A stretch of 58,654 bases of DNA from Spongiactinospora gelatinilytica (GTDB lineage Bacteria; Actinomycetota; Actinomycetes; Streptosporangiales; Streptosporangiaceae). The notes beneath the pieces are model-generated. The model worked only from the letters and a program-made list of their open reading frames with translations, ran no database searches and was not told the origin of the DNA. Every line of letters begins with the position of its first letter. The first letter of the stretch is position 1. The stretch spans positions 1 through 58,654 of the forward strand of contig NZ_POUA01000003.1 of NCBI RefSeq assembly GCF_003236385.1, given 5' to 3'. Positions 1 through 11,133 of this stretch are shown here, piece by piece. The position numbers and the translations under genes are program-made.

Positions 1-1
1 C

Positions 2-898
2 CGTACGGCCGGCCCCCGCCGCCCCCCGCCGCCCAGCGGGCTGATCATCGTGGACAAACCGCCGGGCTGGACCTCCCACGACGTGGTGGCCAAGCTGCGC
101 GGCGTGGCCGGCACCCGCAAGGTCGGCCACGCGGGCACCCTGGACCCGATGGCCACCGGCGTGCTGGTGACCGGGGTGGAGCGGGCCACCCGGCTGCTCG
201 GCCACCTGGCGCTCACCGAGAAGTCCTACGACGGCACGATCCGCCTCGGCAGTTCCACCAACACCGACGACGCCGAGGGCGAGACGGTGGCCACGACCGA
301 CGCCGGGCGGGTCACCGAGGCCGAGATCCTGGCCGGCACGGCCCGGCTGACCGGCCGGATCATGCAGGTGCCGCCGCAGGTCAGCGCGATCAAGGTGAAC
401 GGCGAGCGGGCCTACCGGCGGTCCAGGGCGGGGGAGAACGTCGAGCTGTCGGCCCGCCCGGTGACGGTGTCGGCCTTCCAGGTCGTCGCGATCCGCCGCG
501 AGGGCGCTTTCATGGACGTCGATGTGTCGGTGGACTGTTCGAGCGGTACCTACATCCGCTCACTGGCCCGCGACCTGGGCGACGGGCTGGGCGTGGGCGG
601 CCACCTGACCGCGCTGCGCCGCACCCGGGTCGGGCCCTACTCGCTGGCACTCGCGCACACCATGGACGAACTGGCCAAGGAGTGCGTGATCCTGCCGATC
701 GCCGAGGCGGTGACCGCGGTGTTCCCGCGCCGTGAGCTGACCGAGGAGCAGGCCAGGCTGGTCGCGCACGGCGGGCGTCCGCCGGCGGCGGGCCTCGGTC
801 CCGGCCCGGTGGGGGCCTTCGCCCCCGACGGCACGCTGGTCGCGCTGCTCACCGAGGAGGGCGGGGTCGCCAAGCCGCTCGTGGTGTTCGCCCCGTAG
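2..898 (+). CDS. truB: tRNA pseudouridine(55) synthase TruB, 5'-partial
   Basis: Isomerises U55 to pseudouridine in the T-arm of tRNAs in the cytoplasm. The TruB core reads GLIIVDKPPGWTSHD, and the catalytic Asp is in HAGTLDP at about nt 143. The frame is open from the left edge through a Pro/Arg-rich stretch to the GTG at 50. That GTG encodes the Val of the conserved VDKP core, so it is an internal codon and the true start lies left of the window. The C-terminal part (ELTEEQARLVAHGGR) fits the actinobacterial PUA-like tail. It belongs with ribF, rpsO and pnp downstream but is separated from them by a convergent methyltransferase gene whose stop is 4 bp away. Identity is secure; only the N-terminus is missing. 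Confidence 0.95.
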   Translation, partial: RTAGPRRPPPPSGLIIVDKPPGWTSHDVVAKLRGVAGTRKVGHAGTLDPMATGVLVTGVERATRLLGHLALTEKSYDGTIRLGSSTNTDDAEGETVATTDAGRVTEAEILAGTARLTGRIMQVPPQVSAIKVNGERAYRRSRAGENVELSARPVTVSAFQVVAIRREGAFMDVDVSVDCSSGTYIRSLARDLGDGLGVGGHLTALRRTRVGPYSLALAHTMDELAKECVILPIAEAVTAVFPRRELTEEQARLVAHGGRPPAAGLGPGPVGAFAPDGTLVALLTEEGGVAKPLVVFAP

Positions 899-902
899 CC
901 GG

Positions 903-1937
903 TCAGGGCACCCGGGCGACCAGGATGTCGCGGATGATCGCCTGGTCGACCCGGTGCTCGAAGGCCAGGTACGGTTCGGTGTCGAGCACGTCCAGGCCGC
1001 TTTCGGCGAGCACGCCGGCGAGTTCGGCGCGCGGGGCGACGTAGGTGTTGAACGAGATGCCCACCGCCCCGCCGGGGCGCACCAGCTCCCGCCACAGCGG
1101 CACCGCCCGCCGCAGCAGTGCCATCGGGCTGCGGGACAGGCCCTCGCCGCCGCCGCGGGTGCCGTGCTGCACGCCGTAGGGGGCGTCGGTGACCAGCAGG
1201 TCGAAGGAGCGGGCGCGCAGCAGCTCGCGACTGCGCAGGGTATCGGCGTTGATCATGGTGATCCGGTCCACCTCGCCTGCCCTGTAGCGCTCCTTGGTGC
1301 GCCCGATGTCCACCTGGAAGCGCCGGCCGATCAGGGCGCGCTCGCGCCTGATGGGGGTGGTCTCGGCGGAGTGCTTGAGGCGGTGGTTCTTCAGCCAGGT
1401 GCGCAGGAACGCGGAGTAGGCGTCGAAGTCCTTGCCGTCCACGTCGATGCCGGTGGCGTCGTAGCCGTACATCAGGGCCTGGTTGAGCGTGGTGCCCCGG
1501 CCGCACAGCGGGTCCAGCACCGACAACTTGCGCTCCAGCATGTCGGCGGGGCGGGCGGCCGACACGGCGGTGACGTTGAGCAGCAGCCGGGTGAAGTGCT
1601 CGTTGGTCTTGCCCACGTACTTCAGGATGGTGACCAGGTCACCGGCGAAGGAGTCCAGTGGCCGGACGGCGATCGGGCGCAGCAGCTCGCCCTCGCGCCG
1701 GAACAACGCGTACATCGACGACAGGTTGGACAGGAACCGCACGTCGAGGTCGGTCAGCTCGTCGGCCTCGAAGGTGACGTACGGCACGCCCGCGATGCGG
1801 GTCTCGGCGATGTCGCCGACCCGGCCGCCGAGCGCGGTGCGGTTGAACACGGCCAGCTCACCGAGGGTCAGCCTGATCGCGCTCTCGCCGTAGACGCGGT
1901 TGAAGGCGGGAAGGATCAGAAGCGCGAAAGTTGCCAT
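903..1937 (-). CDS. TRM11-like SAM-dependent RNA methyltransferase
   Basis: 344 aa. The C-terminal half is a Rossmann methyltransferase. Motif I reads LDPLCGRGTTLNQAL, the acidic end of beta2 is GIDVDGKD, and the catalytic motif IV is VTDAPYG, a DPPY variant typical of amino methylation of G or A in RNA or DNA. The N-terminal 150 residues could be a substrate-binding region, as in Trm11/TrmG10. I start at ATG 1937 (MATFALLILPAFNRVYG), where conserved-looking sequence begins; a longer frame to 1985 adds only 16 low-complexity residues. The gene is convergent with truB and divergent from ribF. The RNA substrate (perhaps tRNA G10) cannot be read from the sequence. Confidence 0.8.
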   Translation of the reverse strand: MATFALLILPAFNRVYGESAIRLTLGELAVFNRTALGGRVGDIAETRIAGVPYVTFEADELTDLDVRFLSNLSSMYALFRREGELLRPIAVRPLDSFAGDLVTILKYVGKTNEHFTRLLLNVTAVSAARPADMLERKLSVLDPLCGRGTTLNQALMYGYDATGIDVDGKDFDAYSAFLRTWLKNHRLKHSAETTPIRRERALIGRRFQVDIGRTKERYRAGEVDRITMINADTLRSRELLRARSFDLLVTDAPYGVQHGTRGGGEGLSRSPMALLRRAVPLWRELVRPGGAVGISFNTYVAPRAELAGVLAESGLDVLDTEPYLAFEHRVDQAIIRDILVARVP

Positions 1938-2155
1938 GGACCTTGTACTCGCTGGGAAGGGGTGACCGATGGGCGCGCCCGGCACGAGGATCGGTGCGCG
2001 ATGCGCCGGAGGTTCGTCCGGGTGATTATATGGCCGTCGCCGTACCGAACCTGCGTGCCCGGCGGGCGGCCCGGTGCCGCGCGAAAGTCCGGCACATGGC
2101 AGTCTTGTCCGGGAAGATGTTGGTCGCAGGGATCACCGACAGGATCGAGGTCAAC

Positions 2156-3121
2156 GTGCGAAGCTGGCACGGGCTGGGAAACGTGCCCGAAGACCTGGGC
2201 GGGTCTGTGGTTACGATCGGTGTCTTCGACGGGATTCACCGCGGGCACCAGCGGGTGCTCGGGAGGGTCGCCGAGATCGCGGCCGAGCGGGGGCTGCCCT
2301 CGGTGGTCGTCACCTTCGACGTCCATCCGGAGGAGATCCTGCTCCCCGGCACGCATCCGCCCATGCTCACCACACAGCGGCACCGCATGGAGATCTTCGA
2401 GGACCTCGGCATGGACGAGGTCTGCGTGCTGCCCTTTACCGTGGAGCTGTCCCGGCTCTCGCCGGAGGAGTTCGTGCGGACGGTGCTGGCCGACCGGCTG
2501 CGCCCGGCGGTCGTGGTGACCGGTGAGGCGTTCCGCTTCGGCCACCGCACCTCGGGTGACGTCGAGACGCTGCGCACCCTGGGCGACGAGCACGGCTTCA
2601 CGGTCGAGACCGTCCCGCGCGCCGAGGTCGGCGGGCAGGCGCAGGGCCTGGTGTCGGCGGGCATGGTGCGCGCGCGGGTGGTGGCCGGTGACGTGGAGGC
2701 CGCCGCGGCGGCGCTCGGGCGTCCGCACCGGGTGGAGGGCGTGGTGGTCCGCGGCCACCAGCGGGGACGCAAGCTGGGCGTGCCGACCGCCAACGTCGAG
2801 TCGCCGCCGCACACCGCGATCCCGGCCGACGCCGTGTACGCGGGATGGCTGCGCTGCGTGCCGAGGGACGACGTCCCGGCCGCCTACGGCGGCGAGCGCT
2901 GGCCCGCGGCGATCTCGATCGGCACCAACCCGACCTTCGACGGCGTGGTCCGCACGGTGGAGGCCCACGTGGTGGGCCGCGACGACCTCGATCTGTACGG
3001 CACGCACGTCGCCGTGGAGTTCGGCTACCGGCTGCGCGACCACTCCAAGTTCGAGAGCATCGACGCGTTGATCGAGCAGATGCGCGCGGACATCGCGGAG
3101 ACCCTCAGGCTCACCGGCTGA
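2156..3121 (+). CDS. ribF: Bifunctional riboflavin kinase/FAD synthetase
   Basis: 321 aa. Phosphorylates riboflavin to FMN and adenylylates FMN to FAD. The N-terminal nucleotidyltransferase domain has the GVFDGIHRGH motif. The C-terminal flavokinase domain shows GVPTANV and GTNPTFDG. I chose GTG 2156 because it has a GAGG Shine-Dalgarno 5-6 nt upstream and gives the usual short leader before SVVTIGVFDG. In-frame ATGs at 2117 and 2096 are alternatives. A 10-bp stem-loop follows the stop. Confidence 0.93.
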   Translation: MRSWHGLGNVPEDLGGSVVTIGVFDGIHRGHQRVLGRVAEIAAERGLPSVVVTFDVHPEEILLPGTHPPMLTTQRHRMEIFEDLGMDEVCVLPFTVELSRLSPEEFVRTVLADRLRPAVVVTGEAFRFGHRTSGDVETLRTLGDEHGFTVETVPRAEVGGQAQGLVSAGMVRARVVAGDVEAAAAALGRPHRVEGVVVRGHQRGRKLGVPTANVESPPHTAIPADAVYAGWLRCVPRDDVPAAYGGERWPAAISIGTNPTFDGVVRTVEAHVVGRDDLDLYGTHVAVEFGYRLRDHSKFESIDALIEQMRADIAETLRLTG

Positions 3122-3140
3122 CCGGCAGCGCGTACGGTGC

Positions 3141-3168
3141 CCCGGGGCCGCCCGAGACCGGCCCCGGG
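3141..3168 (+). terminator. Stem-loop after ribF
   Basis: A 10-bp GC stem (CCCGGGGCCG / CGGCCCCGGG) with an 8-nt loop starts 20 nt after the ribF stop. It has no U-tract, as is common for actinobacterial terminators. Confidence 0.6.
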
Positions 3169-3198
3169 CCGTCGATGTGCCGTGGCTGCGATGCGTGA

Positions 3199-3337
3199 TG
3201 GTAGCCTTACATGTCAGCTCGGTTGGGGTGGCGCTGCATGCTGCCCGCCGACTCTGCCACGGCGACTGTAGGCACGCACGGTCGTTTCGGGTTTTTTCGC
3301 ATTTAGCGCGTGCCCTTGGATGAGATAGAGGAGAGCC
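3199..3337 (+). promoter_or_regulatory. Candidate rpsO promoter and leader
   Basis: An extended -10 (TGG TAGCCT, hexamer at 3202-3207) would start an rpsO leader of about 120 nt ending in a GAGGAG ribosome-binding site before GTG 3338. A long leader would leave room for S15 autoregulation as in other bacteria, but I could not define the fold. No good -35 is visible. Confidence 0.4.
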
Positions 3338-3607
3338 GTGTCCCTCGACACCGCCGCGAAGAAGTCGATCATCGCTGAGTATTCCACCGGAGACGGGGAC
3401 ACCGGGTCCCCCGAGGTGCAGATCGCGCTGCTCAGCAAGCGGATCAGCGACCTGACCGAGCACATGAAGGTCCACAAGCACGACTTCCACAGCCAGCGCG
3501 GTCTGCTGCTGCTGGTCGGCCGGCGCCGCCGGCTGCTGAAGTACCTGCAGAGCAATGACATCGGGCGGTACCGCTCGCTCATCGAGCGGCTCGGACTCCG
3601 CCGATAA
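3338..3607 (+). CDS. rpsO: 30S ribosomal protein S15
   Basis: 89 aa, the usual length. Binds the central domain of 16S rRNA early in 30S assembly. The sequence from [16 protein letters not shown] through [17 protein letters not shown] to [12 protein letters not shown] is diagnostic. The GTG start at 3338 has a good GAGGAG site 5-10 nt upstream. It is followed by pnp, the conserved bacterial rpsO-pnp pair, with a strong stem-loop between them. Confidence 0.98.
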   Translation: MSLDTAAKKSIIAEYSTGDGDTGSPEVQIALLSKRISDLTEHMKVHKHDFHSQRGLLLLVGRRRRLLKYLQSNDIGRYRSLIERLGLRR

Positions 3608-3612
3608 ACTAG

Positions 3613-3640
3613 GAAGGGAGCGGCGCACGCCGCTCCCTTC
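3613..3640 (+). terminator. rpsO-pnp intergenic stem-loop (terminator / RNase III target)
   Basis: A perfect 12-bp stem (GAAGGGAGCGGC / GCCGCTCCCTTC) with a 4-nt loop lies 5 nt after the rpsO stop. In E. coli and Streptomyces the equivalent hairpin attenuates rpsO readthrough and is cut by RNase III to control pnp. The same role here is inferred from position. Confidence 0.75.
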
Positions 3641-3942
3641 GCGTATCGCCCGCGTGCTGATGAGGCGGCGGAAGAGGAGCGGGACACGACGCTCGGATCG
3701 CACTTCCCGGCCGGATGGGCGATCGGCACAACTGAAGACAACTGAACAACCGAGAAAGGCCCCGCGTCCGCGCAGCAAGCGTGCCCCGTGACGCCTGCGG
3801 GCCGGTCCTCGGTAGTGGCTTCCGGTGGATGACAAGCGCGGCGACTGGCCGTACGAACCGGGCGCTTCGATCGAAGACCGGCGCTGCACCTGACGGGGGA
3901 GATTCAGGACGCGGGAGAGACCGACCGAAGAGGAGGTCCCCC
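3641..3942 (+). promoter_or_regulatory. pnp 5' leader region
   Basis: About 300 nt without a gene between the rpsO hairpin and pnp. It ends in a perfect AGGAGG ribosome-binding site (3931-3936) placed 6 nt before GTG 3943. The frame stays open upstream to 3781, but its composition is not pnp-like. A separate pnp promoter is expected here from other actinomycetes; I could not identify a convincing one. Confidence 0.45.
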
Positions 3943-6291
3943 GTGGAGGGTGTCCACACTACCGAAGCCGTCATCGACAACGGTTCATTCGGGTCGAGAA
4001 CGATCCGCTTCGAGACCGGGCGCCTCGCCCGCCAGGCGGCGGGTTCGTCCGTCGTCTACCTCGATGACGAGACCATGGTCCTGTCCGCGACCACGGCTTC
4101 AAAGCAACCTAAGGAAAGCCTCGACTTCTTCCCGCTGACGGTGGACGTCGAGGAGCGGATGTACGCCGCGGGCCGCATCCCCGGCTCGTTCTTCCGGCGC
4201 GAGGGCCGCCCGTCCGAGGACGCGATCCTCACCTGCCGCCTGATCGACCGGCCGCTGCGCCCGTCCTTCGTCAAGGGCCTGCGCAACGAGATCCAGGTCG
4301 TGGCGACCGTCATGGCGCTGCACCCCGACCACCTGTACGACGTGGTGGCCATCAACGCCGCCTCGCTGTCCACCCAGCTCGCCGGACTGCCCTTCTCCGG
4401 GCCCATCGGCGGCGTGCGGGTCGCGCTGATCGACGGCCGCTGGGTCGGCTTCCCGACCCACCCGGAGCTGGAGCAGGCCACCTTCGACATGGTCGTGGCG
4501 GGCCGGGTGCTCGAAGACGGCGATGTCGCGATCATGATGGTGGAGGCCGAGTCCACCCGCGACACGCTCAAGCTCGTCGCCGGCGGCGCGGTCGCCCCGA
4601 CCGAGGAGACCGTGGCCGAGGGCCTTGAGGCGGCCAAGCCGTTCATCAAGGTGCTGTGCGAGGCGCAAGCCAAGCTGGCCCAGGTGGCCGCCAAGCCGAC
4701 CGCCGAATACCCGATCTTCCTGGACTACCAGGAGGACGCCTACGAGGCGGTCGCGGGCGCGGTCAAGAGCGAGCTGGCCGCGGCGCTGACCATCGCCGCC
4801 AAGCAGGAGCGCGAGACCGAGCTGGACCGCGTCAAGGCGCTCGCCGCCGAGAAGCTGCTGCCCGACTTCGAGGGCAGGGAGAAGGAGCTCGGCGCGGCGT
4901 TCCGGTCACTGACCAAGCAGCTCATGCGCGAGCGGGTGATCCGCGAGGGCGTGCGCATCGACGGGCGCGGTGTGAAGGACATCCGGCAGCTCAGCGCCGA
5001 GGTCCACATCGTGCCCCGGGTGCACGGCTCGGCGCTGTTCGAGCGCGGCGAGACCCAGATCCTGGGCGTCACCACTCTGAACATGCTCCGCATGGAGCAG
5101 ACCATCGACACGCTCAACCCCGAGCGCACCAAGCGCTACATGCACAACTACAACTTCCCGCCCTACTCCACCGGTGAGACCGGCCGGGTGGGCTCGCCCA
5201 AGCGGCGGGAGATCGGGCACGGCGCGCTCGCCGAGCGGGCGCTGATCCCGGTGCTGCCCACGCGCGAGGAGTTCCCGTACGCGATCCGGCAGGTCTCCGA
5301 GGCGGTCGGCTCCAACGGCTCGACCTCCATGGGCTCGGTCTGCGCCTCCACGATGTCGCTGCTGGACGCGGGCGTGCCGCTGGCCAAGATGGTGGCCGGC
5401 ATCGCGATGGGCCTGATCCACGAGGGCGGCGACTACGTCACCCTGACCGACATCCTCGGCGCCGAAGACGCCATGGGCGACATGGACTTCAAGGTCGCCG
5501 GCACCGACGAGGTGATCACCGCCCTGCAGCTCGACACCAAGCTCGACGGCATTCCCGCCAACGTGCTCGGCGCCGCGCTCAAGCAGGCCAAGGCCGCCAG
5601 GCTGGCCATCCTGGACGTGATGCAGGAGGCCATCGACTCCCCGGCGGAGATGAACCCGACCGCGCCGCGGATCATCACGATCAAGGTCCCGGTCGACAAG
5701 ATCGGCGAGGTCATCGGCCCCAAGGGCAAGATGATCAACCAGATCCAGGACGACACGGGCGCCGAGATCACCATCGAGGACGACGGCACGATCTACATCG
5801 GCGCCACCGACGGCCCGTCGGCAGAGGCGGCCCGCAGCTCGATCAACGCGATCGCCAACCCGCACATGCCGGAGGTGGGGGAGCGCTACCTGGGCACGGT
5901 CGTCAAGATCGCCGCCTTCGGCGCGTTCGTCTCGCTGCTGCCCGGCAAGGACGGCCTGCTGCACGTCTCGCAGATCCGCAAGCTGCACGGCGGCAAGCGG
6001 ATCGAGAACGTCGAGGACGTGATGAGCGTCGGCGAGAAGGTCCAGGTGGAGATCGCCGAGATCGACGCCAGGGGCAAGCTGTCGCTGGTCCCGGTCGAGG
6101 TCATCGAGGCCGAGGCACAGAACACCGCCGCGGCCCCCGCTCCGGCCGAGGAGGACGACGAGCGCGCCGAAGGGCGTCCGGAGGGCCGCTCCGGCGGGCG
6201 CGGCGACCAGCCGCAGGACGAGGGACGCGGCGAGCGTCCGCGTCGCCAGCGGGTGCGCACCCGCGGCGGACGGGACGACCGCAACACCTGA
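3943..6291 (+). CDS. pnp: Polyribonucleotide nucleotidyltransferase (PNPase)
   Basis: 782 aa. Phosphorolytic 3'-5' exoribonuclease and, in actinomycetes, RNA 3' polymerase. Two RNase PH-like domains flank an alpha-helical domain. They are followed by a KH domain ([16 protein letters not shown]) and an S1 domain ([20 protein letters not shown]). The last 45 residues are an Arg/Gly/Asp-rich disordered tail typical of actinobacteria. The start is fixed by the AGGAGG site. A terminator-like hairpin follows. It could cooperate with RNase J, encoded 11 kb downstream, in RNA decay. Confidence 0.97.
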   Translation: MEGVHTTEAVIDNGSFGSRTIRFETGRLARQAAGSSVVYLDDETMVLSATTASKQPKESLDFFPLTVDVEERMYAAGRIPGSFFRREGRPSEDAILTCRLIDRPLRPSFVKGLRNEIQVVATVMALHPDHLYDVVAINAASLSTQLAGLPFSGPIGGVRVALIDGRWVGFPTHPELEQATFDMVVAGRVLEDGDVAIMMVEAESTRDTLKLVAGGAVAPTEETVAEGLEAAKPFIKVLCEAQAKLAQVAAKPTAEYPIFLDYQEDAYEAVAGAVKSELAAALTIAAKQERETELDRVKALAAEKLLPDFEGREKELGAAFRSLTKQLMRERVIREGVRIDGRGVKDIRQLSAEVHIVPRVHGSALFERGETQILGVTTLNMLRMEQTIDTLNPERTKRYMHNYNFPPYSTGETGRVGSPKRREIGHGALAERALIPVLPTREEFPYAIRQVSEAVGSNGSTSMGSVCASTMSLLDAGVPLAKMVAGIAMGLIHEGGDYVTLTDILGAEDAMGDMDFKVAGTDEVITALQLDTKLDGIPANVLGAALKQAKAARLAILDVMQEAIDSPAEMNPTAPRIITIKVPVDKIGEVIGPKGKMINQIQDDTGAEITIEDDGTIYIGATDGPSAEAARSSINAIANPHMPEVGERYLGTVVKIAAFGAFVSLLPGKDGLLHVSQIRKLHGGKRIENVEDVMSVGEKVQVEIAEIDARGKLSLVPVEVIEAEAQNTAAAPAPAEEDDERAEGRPEGRSGGRGDQPQDEGRGERPRRQRVRTRGGRDDRNT

Positions 6292-6300
6292 CCGGGCACC

Positions 6301-6327
6301 GCGAGCCGCGCCGGCCGCGCGGCTCGC
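6301..6327 (+). terminator. Stem-loop after pnp
   Basis: A perfect 11-bp stem (GCGAGCCGCGC / GCGCGGCTCGC) with a 5-nt loop begins 9 nt after the pnp stop. It has no U-tract. Confidence 0.7.
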
Positions 6328-6417
6328 CGGTCCGATGACCCCCCGAGCGAACAACAGGGCGGGCCGGACGGCTGCCGGGTGACCGGCCGCGCCGCCCGGT
6401 CCGCGAGGAGCCGAGCA

Positions 6418-8491
<2,074 letters not shown>

Positions 8492-9496
8492 TCAGGCGCC
8501 GGCGAGGTAGGCGTCCAGCTCGGCGAGGTAGCCGTCCTTGACCTGCCGGGGCAGCCAGGCGATCTCGAAGGCGTTGCGCTGGAGCCGTACCAGCTCCTCC
8601 CTGGTCAGCTCCAGCTCGTCGGCGACCACCGCGAGGTTCTCCGCGACGTAGCCCATGAAGTAGGCCGGGTCGTCGGAGTTGATCGTCACCCGCAGCCCGA
8701 GGTCCAGCATCCGCCGGATCTGCGCGGTCTTCGTCGAGCCGGTCACGTAGCCGTTGGAGATCGGGCACACGGTCAGCCCCAGCCCGCGGTCCTTGATCGC
8801 CGCGACCAGCGCCGGGTCCTCAAGGGCGTTGACGCCGTGGTCGATGCGGTCCACGCCGATGTCGTGGACGGCCTGGCGGATGTGCTCGGTGGCGTCGTCC
8901 TGGTCGACGTCGCAGTGCATGGTCAGCAGGTGGCCCTCGCGCCTGGCCCGCTCGAAGACGGCGGCGAACTTCGCCGGAGGGTTGCCCTTCTCGTCGGAGT
9001 CCAGTCCGACCCCGGCGATCCGGTCCCGGTAGGGCAGGCCGGCCACCAGCGTGGCCATCGCCTCGTCGGCCGGGCGGTCGCGCAGGAAGCACATGATCAG
9101 CCGGGCCCGCACCCCGAGCAGCCGCTCGCCGTCGAGCAGCGCCCGGTGCAGGCCGTCGATCACCGTGGCGAAGGGCACCCCGCGGGAGGCGTGCGCCTGC
9201 GGATCGAAGAAGATCTCCGCGTAGCGGACGTTCTGTTCGGCGGCCTTGCGCAGGTAGGCCGTGGCGAGGTCGTAGAAGTCGGGCTCGGTGCGCAGCACCG
9301 CCATGCTCTCGTAGTAGATCCGCAGGAACGAGGGCAGGCTGTCGAACTCGTAGGCGGCGCGGACCGCGTCGGCCCCGTCGTAGGGCAGCGCGATGCCGTT
9401 CCGCTCGGCCAGCTCCAGCATCAGCGACGGCTCAAGGGTGCCCTCTATGTGCAGGTGCAGCTCGCACTTGGGCAGCCCGGCGATGAAATCCTTCAC
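8492..9496 (-). CDS. Adenine/adenosine deaminase family protein
   Basis: 334 aa amidohydrolase that removes the 6-amino group of a purine. Zinc ligands are visible in HLHIEG, in MHCDVDQ and in INSDDPAYF. HLHIEGTLEP and SDDPAYF resemble the adenine deaminase (fungal Aah1-like) branch more than classic adenosine deaminase. The GTG start has no Shine-Dalgarno and sits 10 bp after the menA stop, so translation is probably coupled. An aminodeoxyfutalosine deaminase role was considered because of menA, but the neighbouring prenyltransferase is of the classical menaquinone type. Confidence 0.85.
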   Translation of the reverse strand: MKDFIAGLPKCELHLHIEGTLEPSLMLELAERNGIALPYDGADAVRAAYEFDSLPSFLRIYYESMAVLRTEPDFYDLATAYLRKAAEQNVRYAEIFFDPQAHASRGVPFATVIDGLHRALLDGERLLGVRARLIMCFLRDRPADEAMATLVAGLPYRDRIAGVGLDSDEKGNPPAKFAAVFERARREGHLLTMHCDVDQDDATEHIRQAVHDIGVDRIDHGVNALEDPALVAAIKDRGLGLTVCPISNGYVTGSTKTAQIRRMLDLGLRVTINSDDPAYFMGYVAENLAVVADELELTREELVRLQRNAFEIAWLPRQVKDGYLAELDAYLAGA

Positions 9497-9506
9497 GTCG
9501 GCCGGC

Positions 9507-10391
9507 CTAGAAGGCCAGGCCCATCGCCAGGAGGAGGCCGAAGACGAGTTGCAGCCGGCCGGTCTGGCGCAGGCAGTCGATCAGGGCCGGGCCCGTCGCG
9601 CCGTGCCGTACGGTGCGGACCGGGCGCGCGGCCACGGCCAGGGCGAGCAGGCAGAGCAGCGCGAGCGGATGGACCACTACGAAGGCCGCGGCCACCGCGA
9701 ACGGCACGAGCATCGTCACGGTGTAGAGCGTGCGGGTGCGCGCGTCGCCGACCAGCACCGCCAGGGTGCGTTTGCCGGCCGCCCGGTCGCCGTCGAGGTC
9801 GCGCAGGTTGTTGACGATCAGCAGCGCGCAGGCCAGCAGCCCCACGGGCACGGCGGCCGCCAGGGCCAGCCAGGGCAGCCGCTCGACCTGCACGTAGGTG
9901 GTGCCGGCCACGGCGACCACGCCGAAGAAGACGAAGACCGACACCTCGCCGAGCGCGCGGTAGCCGTACGGGCGCGAGCCGCCGGTGTAGAACCAGGCCG
10001 CGGCGATGGACAGCGCGCCGACCGCCACCAGCCACCACGCCCTGGTGACCACCACCAGCACGAGCCCGGCGACCGCGGCGGCGGCGAAGCAGGCGATGGC
10101 GGCGGTCAGGACCGCGCGCGGGCTGGCCGCGCCCGAGGCGACCAGGCGCATCGGGCCGACCCTGGCATCGTCGGTGCCGCGCACGCCGTCGCTGTAGTCG
10201 TTGGCGTAGTTGACGCCGATCTGGAGCAGCAGCGCCACGGCGAGGGCCAGCAGGGCCCGCCACCAGACCACGCCGCCCTCGGAGGCGGCGACGCCGGTGC
10301 CCACCACCACGGGGACCACGGCGGCGGGGAACGTGCGGGGGCGGGCCCCCGCGACCCACTGGCCGGGCGTGGCCGAAGTCGTCTCGCTCAC
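9507..10391 (-). CDS. menA: 1,4-dihydroxy-2-naphthoate polyprenyltransferase
   Basis: 294 aa integral membrane UbiA-family enzyme that joins a polyprenyl chain to dihydroxynaphthoate to give demethylmenaquinone. Diagnostic segments are ARPRTFPAAVVPVVVGTG, the first Asp-rich motif QIGVNYANDYSDG and the second, NNLRDLDGDRAAGKRT. About eight hydrophobic helices are visible. The GTG start shares four bases (GTGA) with the stop of the upstream acetyltransferase gene, indicating translational coupling. Confidence 0.94.
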   Translation of the reverse strand: MSETTSATPGQWVAGARPRTFPAAVVPVVVGTGVAASEGGVVWWRALLALAVALLLQIGVNYANDYSDGVRGTDDARVGPMRLVASGAASPRAVLTAAIACFAAAAVAGLVLVVVTRAWWLVAVGALSIAAAWFYTGGSRPYGYRALGEVSVFVFFGVVAVAGTTYVQVERLPWLALAAAVPVGLLACALLIVNNLRDLDGDRAAGKRTLAVLVGDARTRTLYTVTMLVPFAVAAAFVVVHPLALLCLLALAVAARPVRTVRHGATGPALIDCLRQTGRLQLVFGLLLAMGLAF

Positions 10392-10999
10392 GGGCGGATG
10401 TCCGTGGTCATGCGGATCATCCGCACCGGCCGGCCCATGTCGAGCACCCGCTCCGCGCCGTCTTCGCCCCACCCGGAGGACTCCAGGAAGGCCAGCATGG
10501 CGTGGTTGTCGGCGAACACCCAGGCGATCAGCGAGGAGAACTCGTCCTGGCGCAGGTAGTCGACCGTGGCGTGCAGCAGCCTGCTGCCGTGGCCGCGCCT
10601 GATGTGGTCGGGATCGACCAGCAGCGAGAGCAGCTCCGCGGTGACCGTGGGGTCGGTGTCCGGGTCTTCGGCGGGGGCGTGCGAGGCCAGGCCGACGACC
10701 TTCTCCGGGGCGGCCGAGGACGCGGCGGCCGCGATGCCACCGGGCCCGAGCGCCGGGAAGGCGTCGGTGTCGAGGACCCGCTCGATCGCCACCAGCAGCC
10801 GGTGGCGAGGGGTCGGTGGGGAATCGACGGCCTCCTCCCACTGGCGCTGCCACAACTCCTCCGCGGCCGGGCCGGTCATCTGCTCCAGCGGTCCCTCGGG
10901 CAGGAACTCGCGGTATCCCAACCGCCAGGCCCTGATCTGGGCACGGGTAACCGCCACCACGTCTTCGTGGCGCGCCACCCGCACGCCTACGTCTGCCAT
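10388..10999 (-). CDS. GNAT family N-acetyltransferase
   Basis: 203 aa. The acetyl-CoA-binding loop is seen as DPDHIRRGHGSRLLHATVDYL (motif A, RxxGxG/S). The C-terminal NHAMLAFLESSGW is the usual GNAT beta6-alpha4 region. I chose ATG 10999 because GAAGGAGC lies about 9 nt upstream. First gene of the minus-strand operon with menA and the deaminase. Substrate unknown; the operon position does not by itself imply a role in menaquinone synthesis. Confidence 0.85.
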   Translation of the reverse strand: MADVGVRVARHEDVVAVTRAQIRAWRLGYREFLPEGPLEQMTGPAAEELWQRQWEEAVDSPPTPRHRLLVAIERVLDTDAFPALGPGGIAAAASSAAPEKVVGLASHAPAEDPDTDPTVTAELLSLLVDPDHIRRGHGSRLLHATVDYLRQDEFSSLIAWVFADNHAMLAFLESSGWGEDGAERVLDMGRPVRMIRMTTDIRP

Positions 11000-11133
11000 C
11001 TCGGCCCCGCTCCTTCGCAATGCCGTCGTGCCGCCTGGACCTGGCCGCGAGAGATCTGTCCGGTGGCGTGGCGCGATCGTCGAACCGGAGGAGTCCGCGG
11101 TGCAGGCACTCCAACCGTATCGGGGAATCGCGG

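Noticed and set aside
8492-9496. Aminodeoxyfutalosine deaminase next to a menaquinone gene
   Set aside because: The adjacent prenyltransferase has MenA, not MqnP-like, features, and no other mqn gene is in the window; kept as a purine deaminase.
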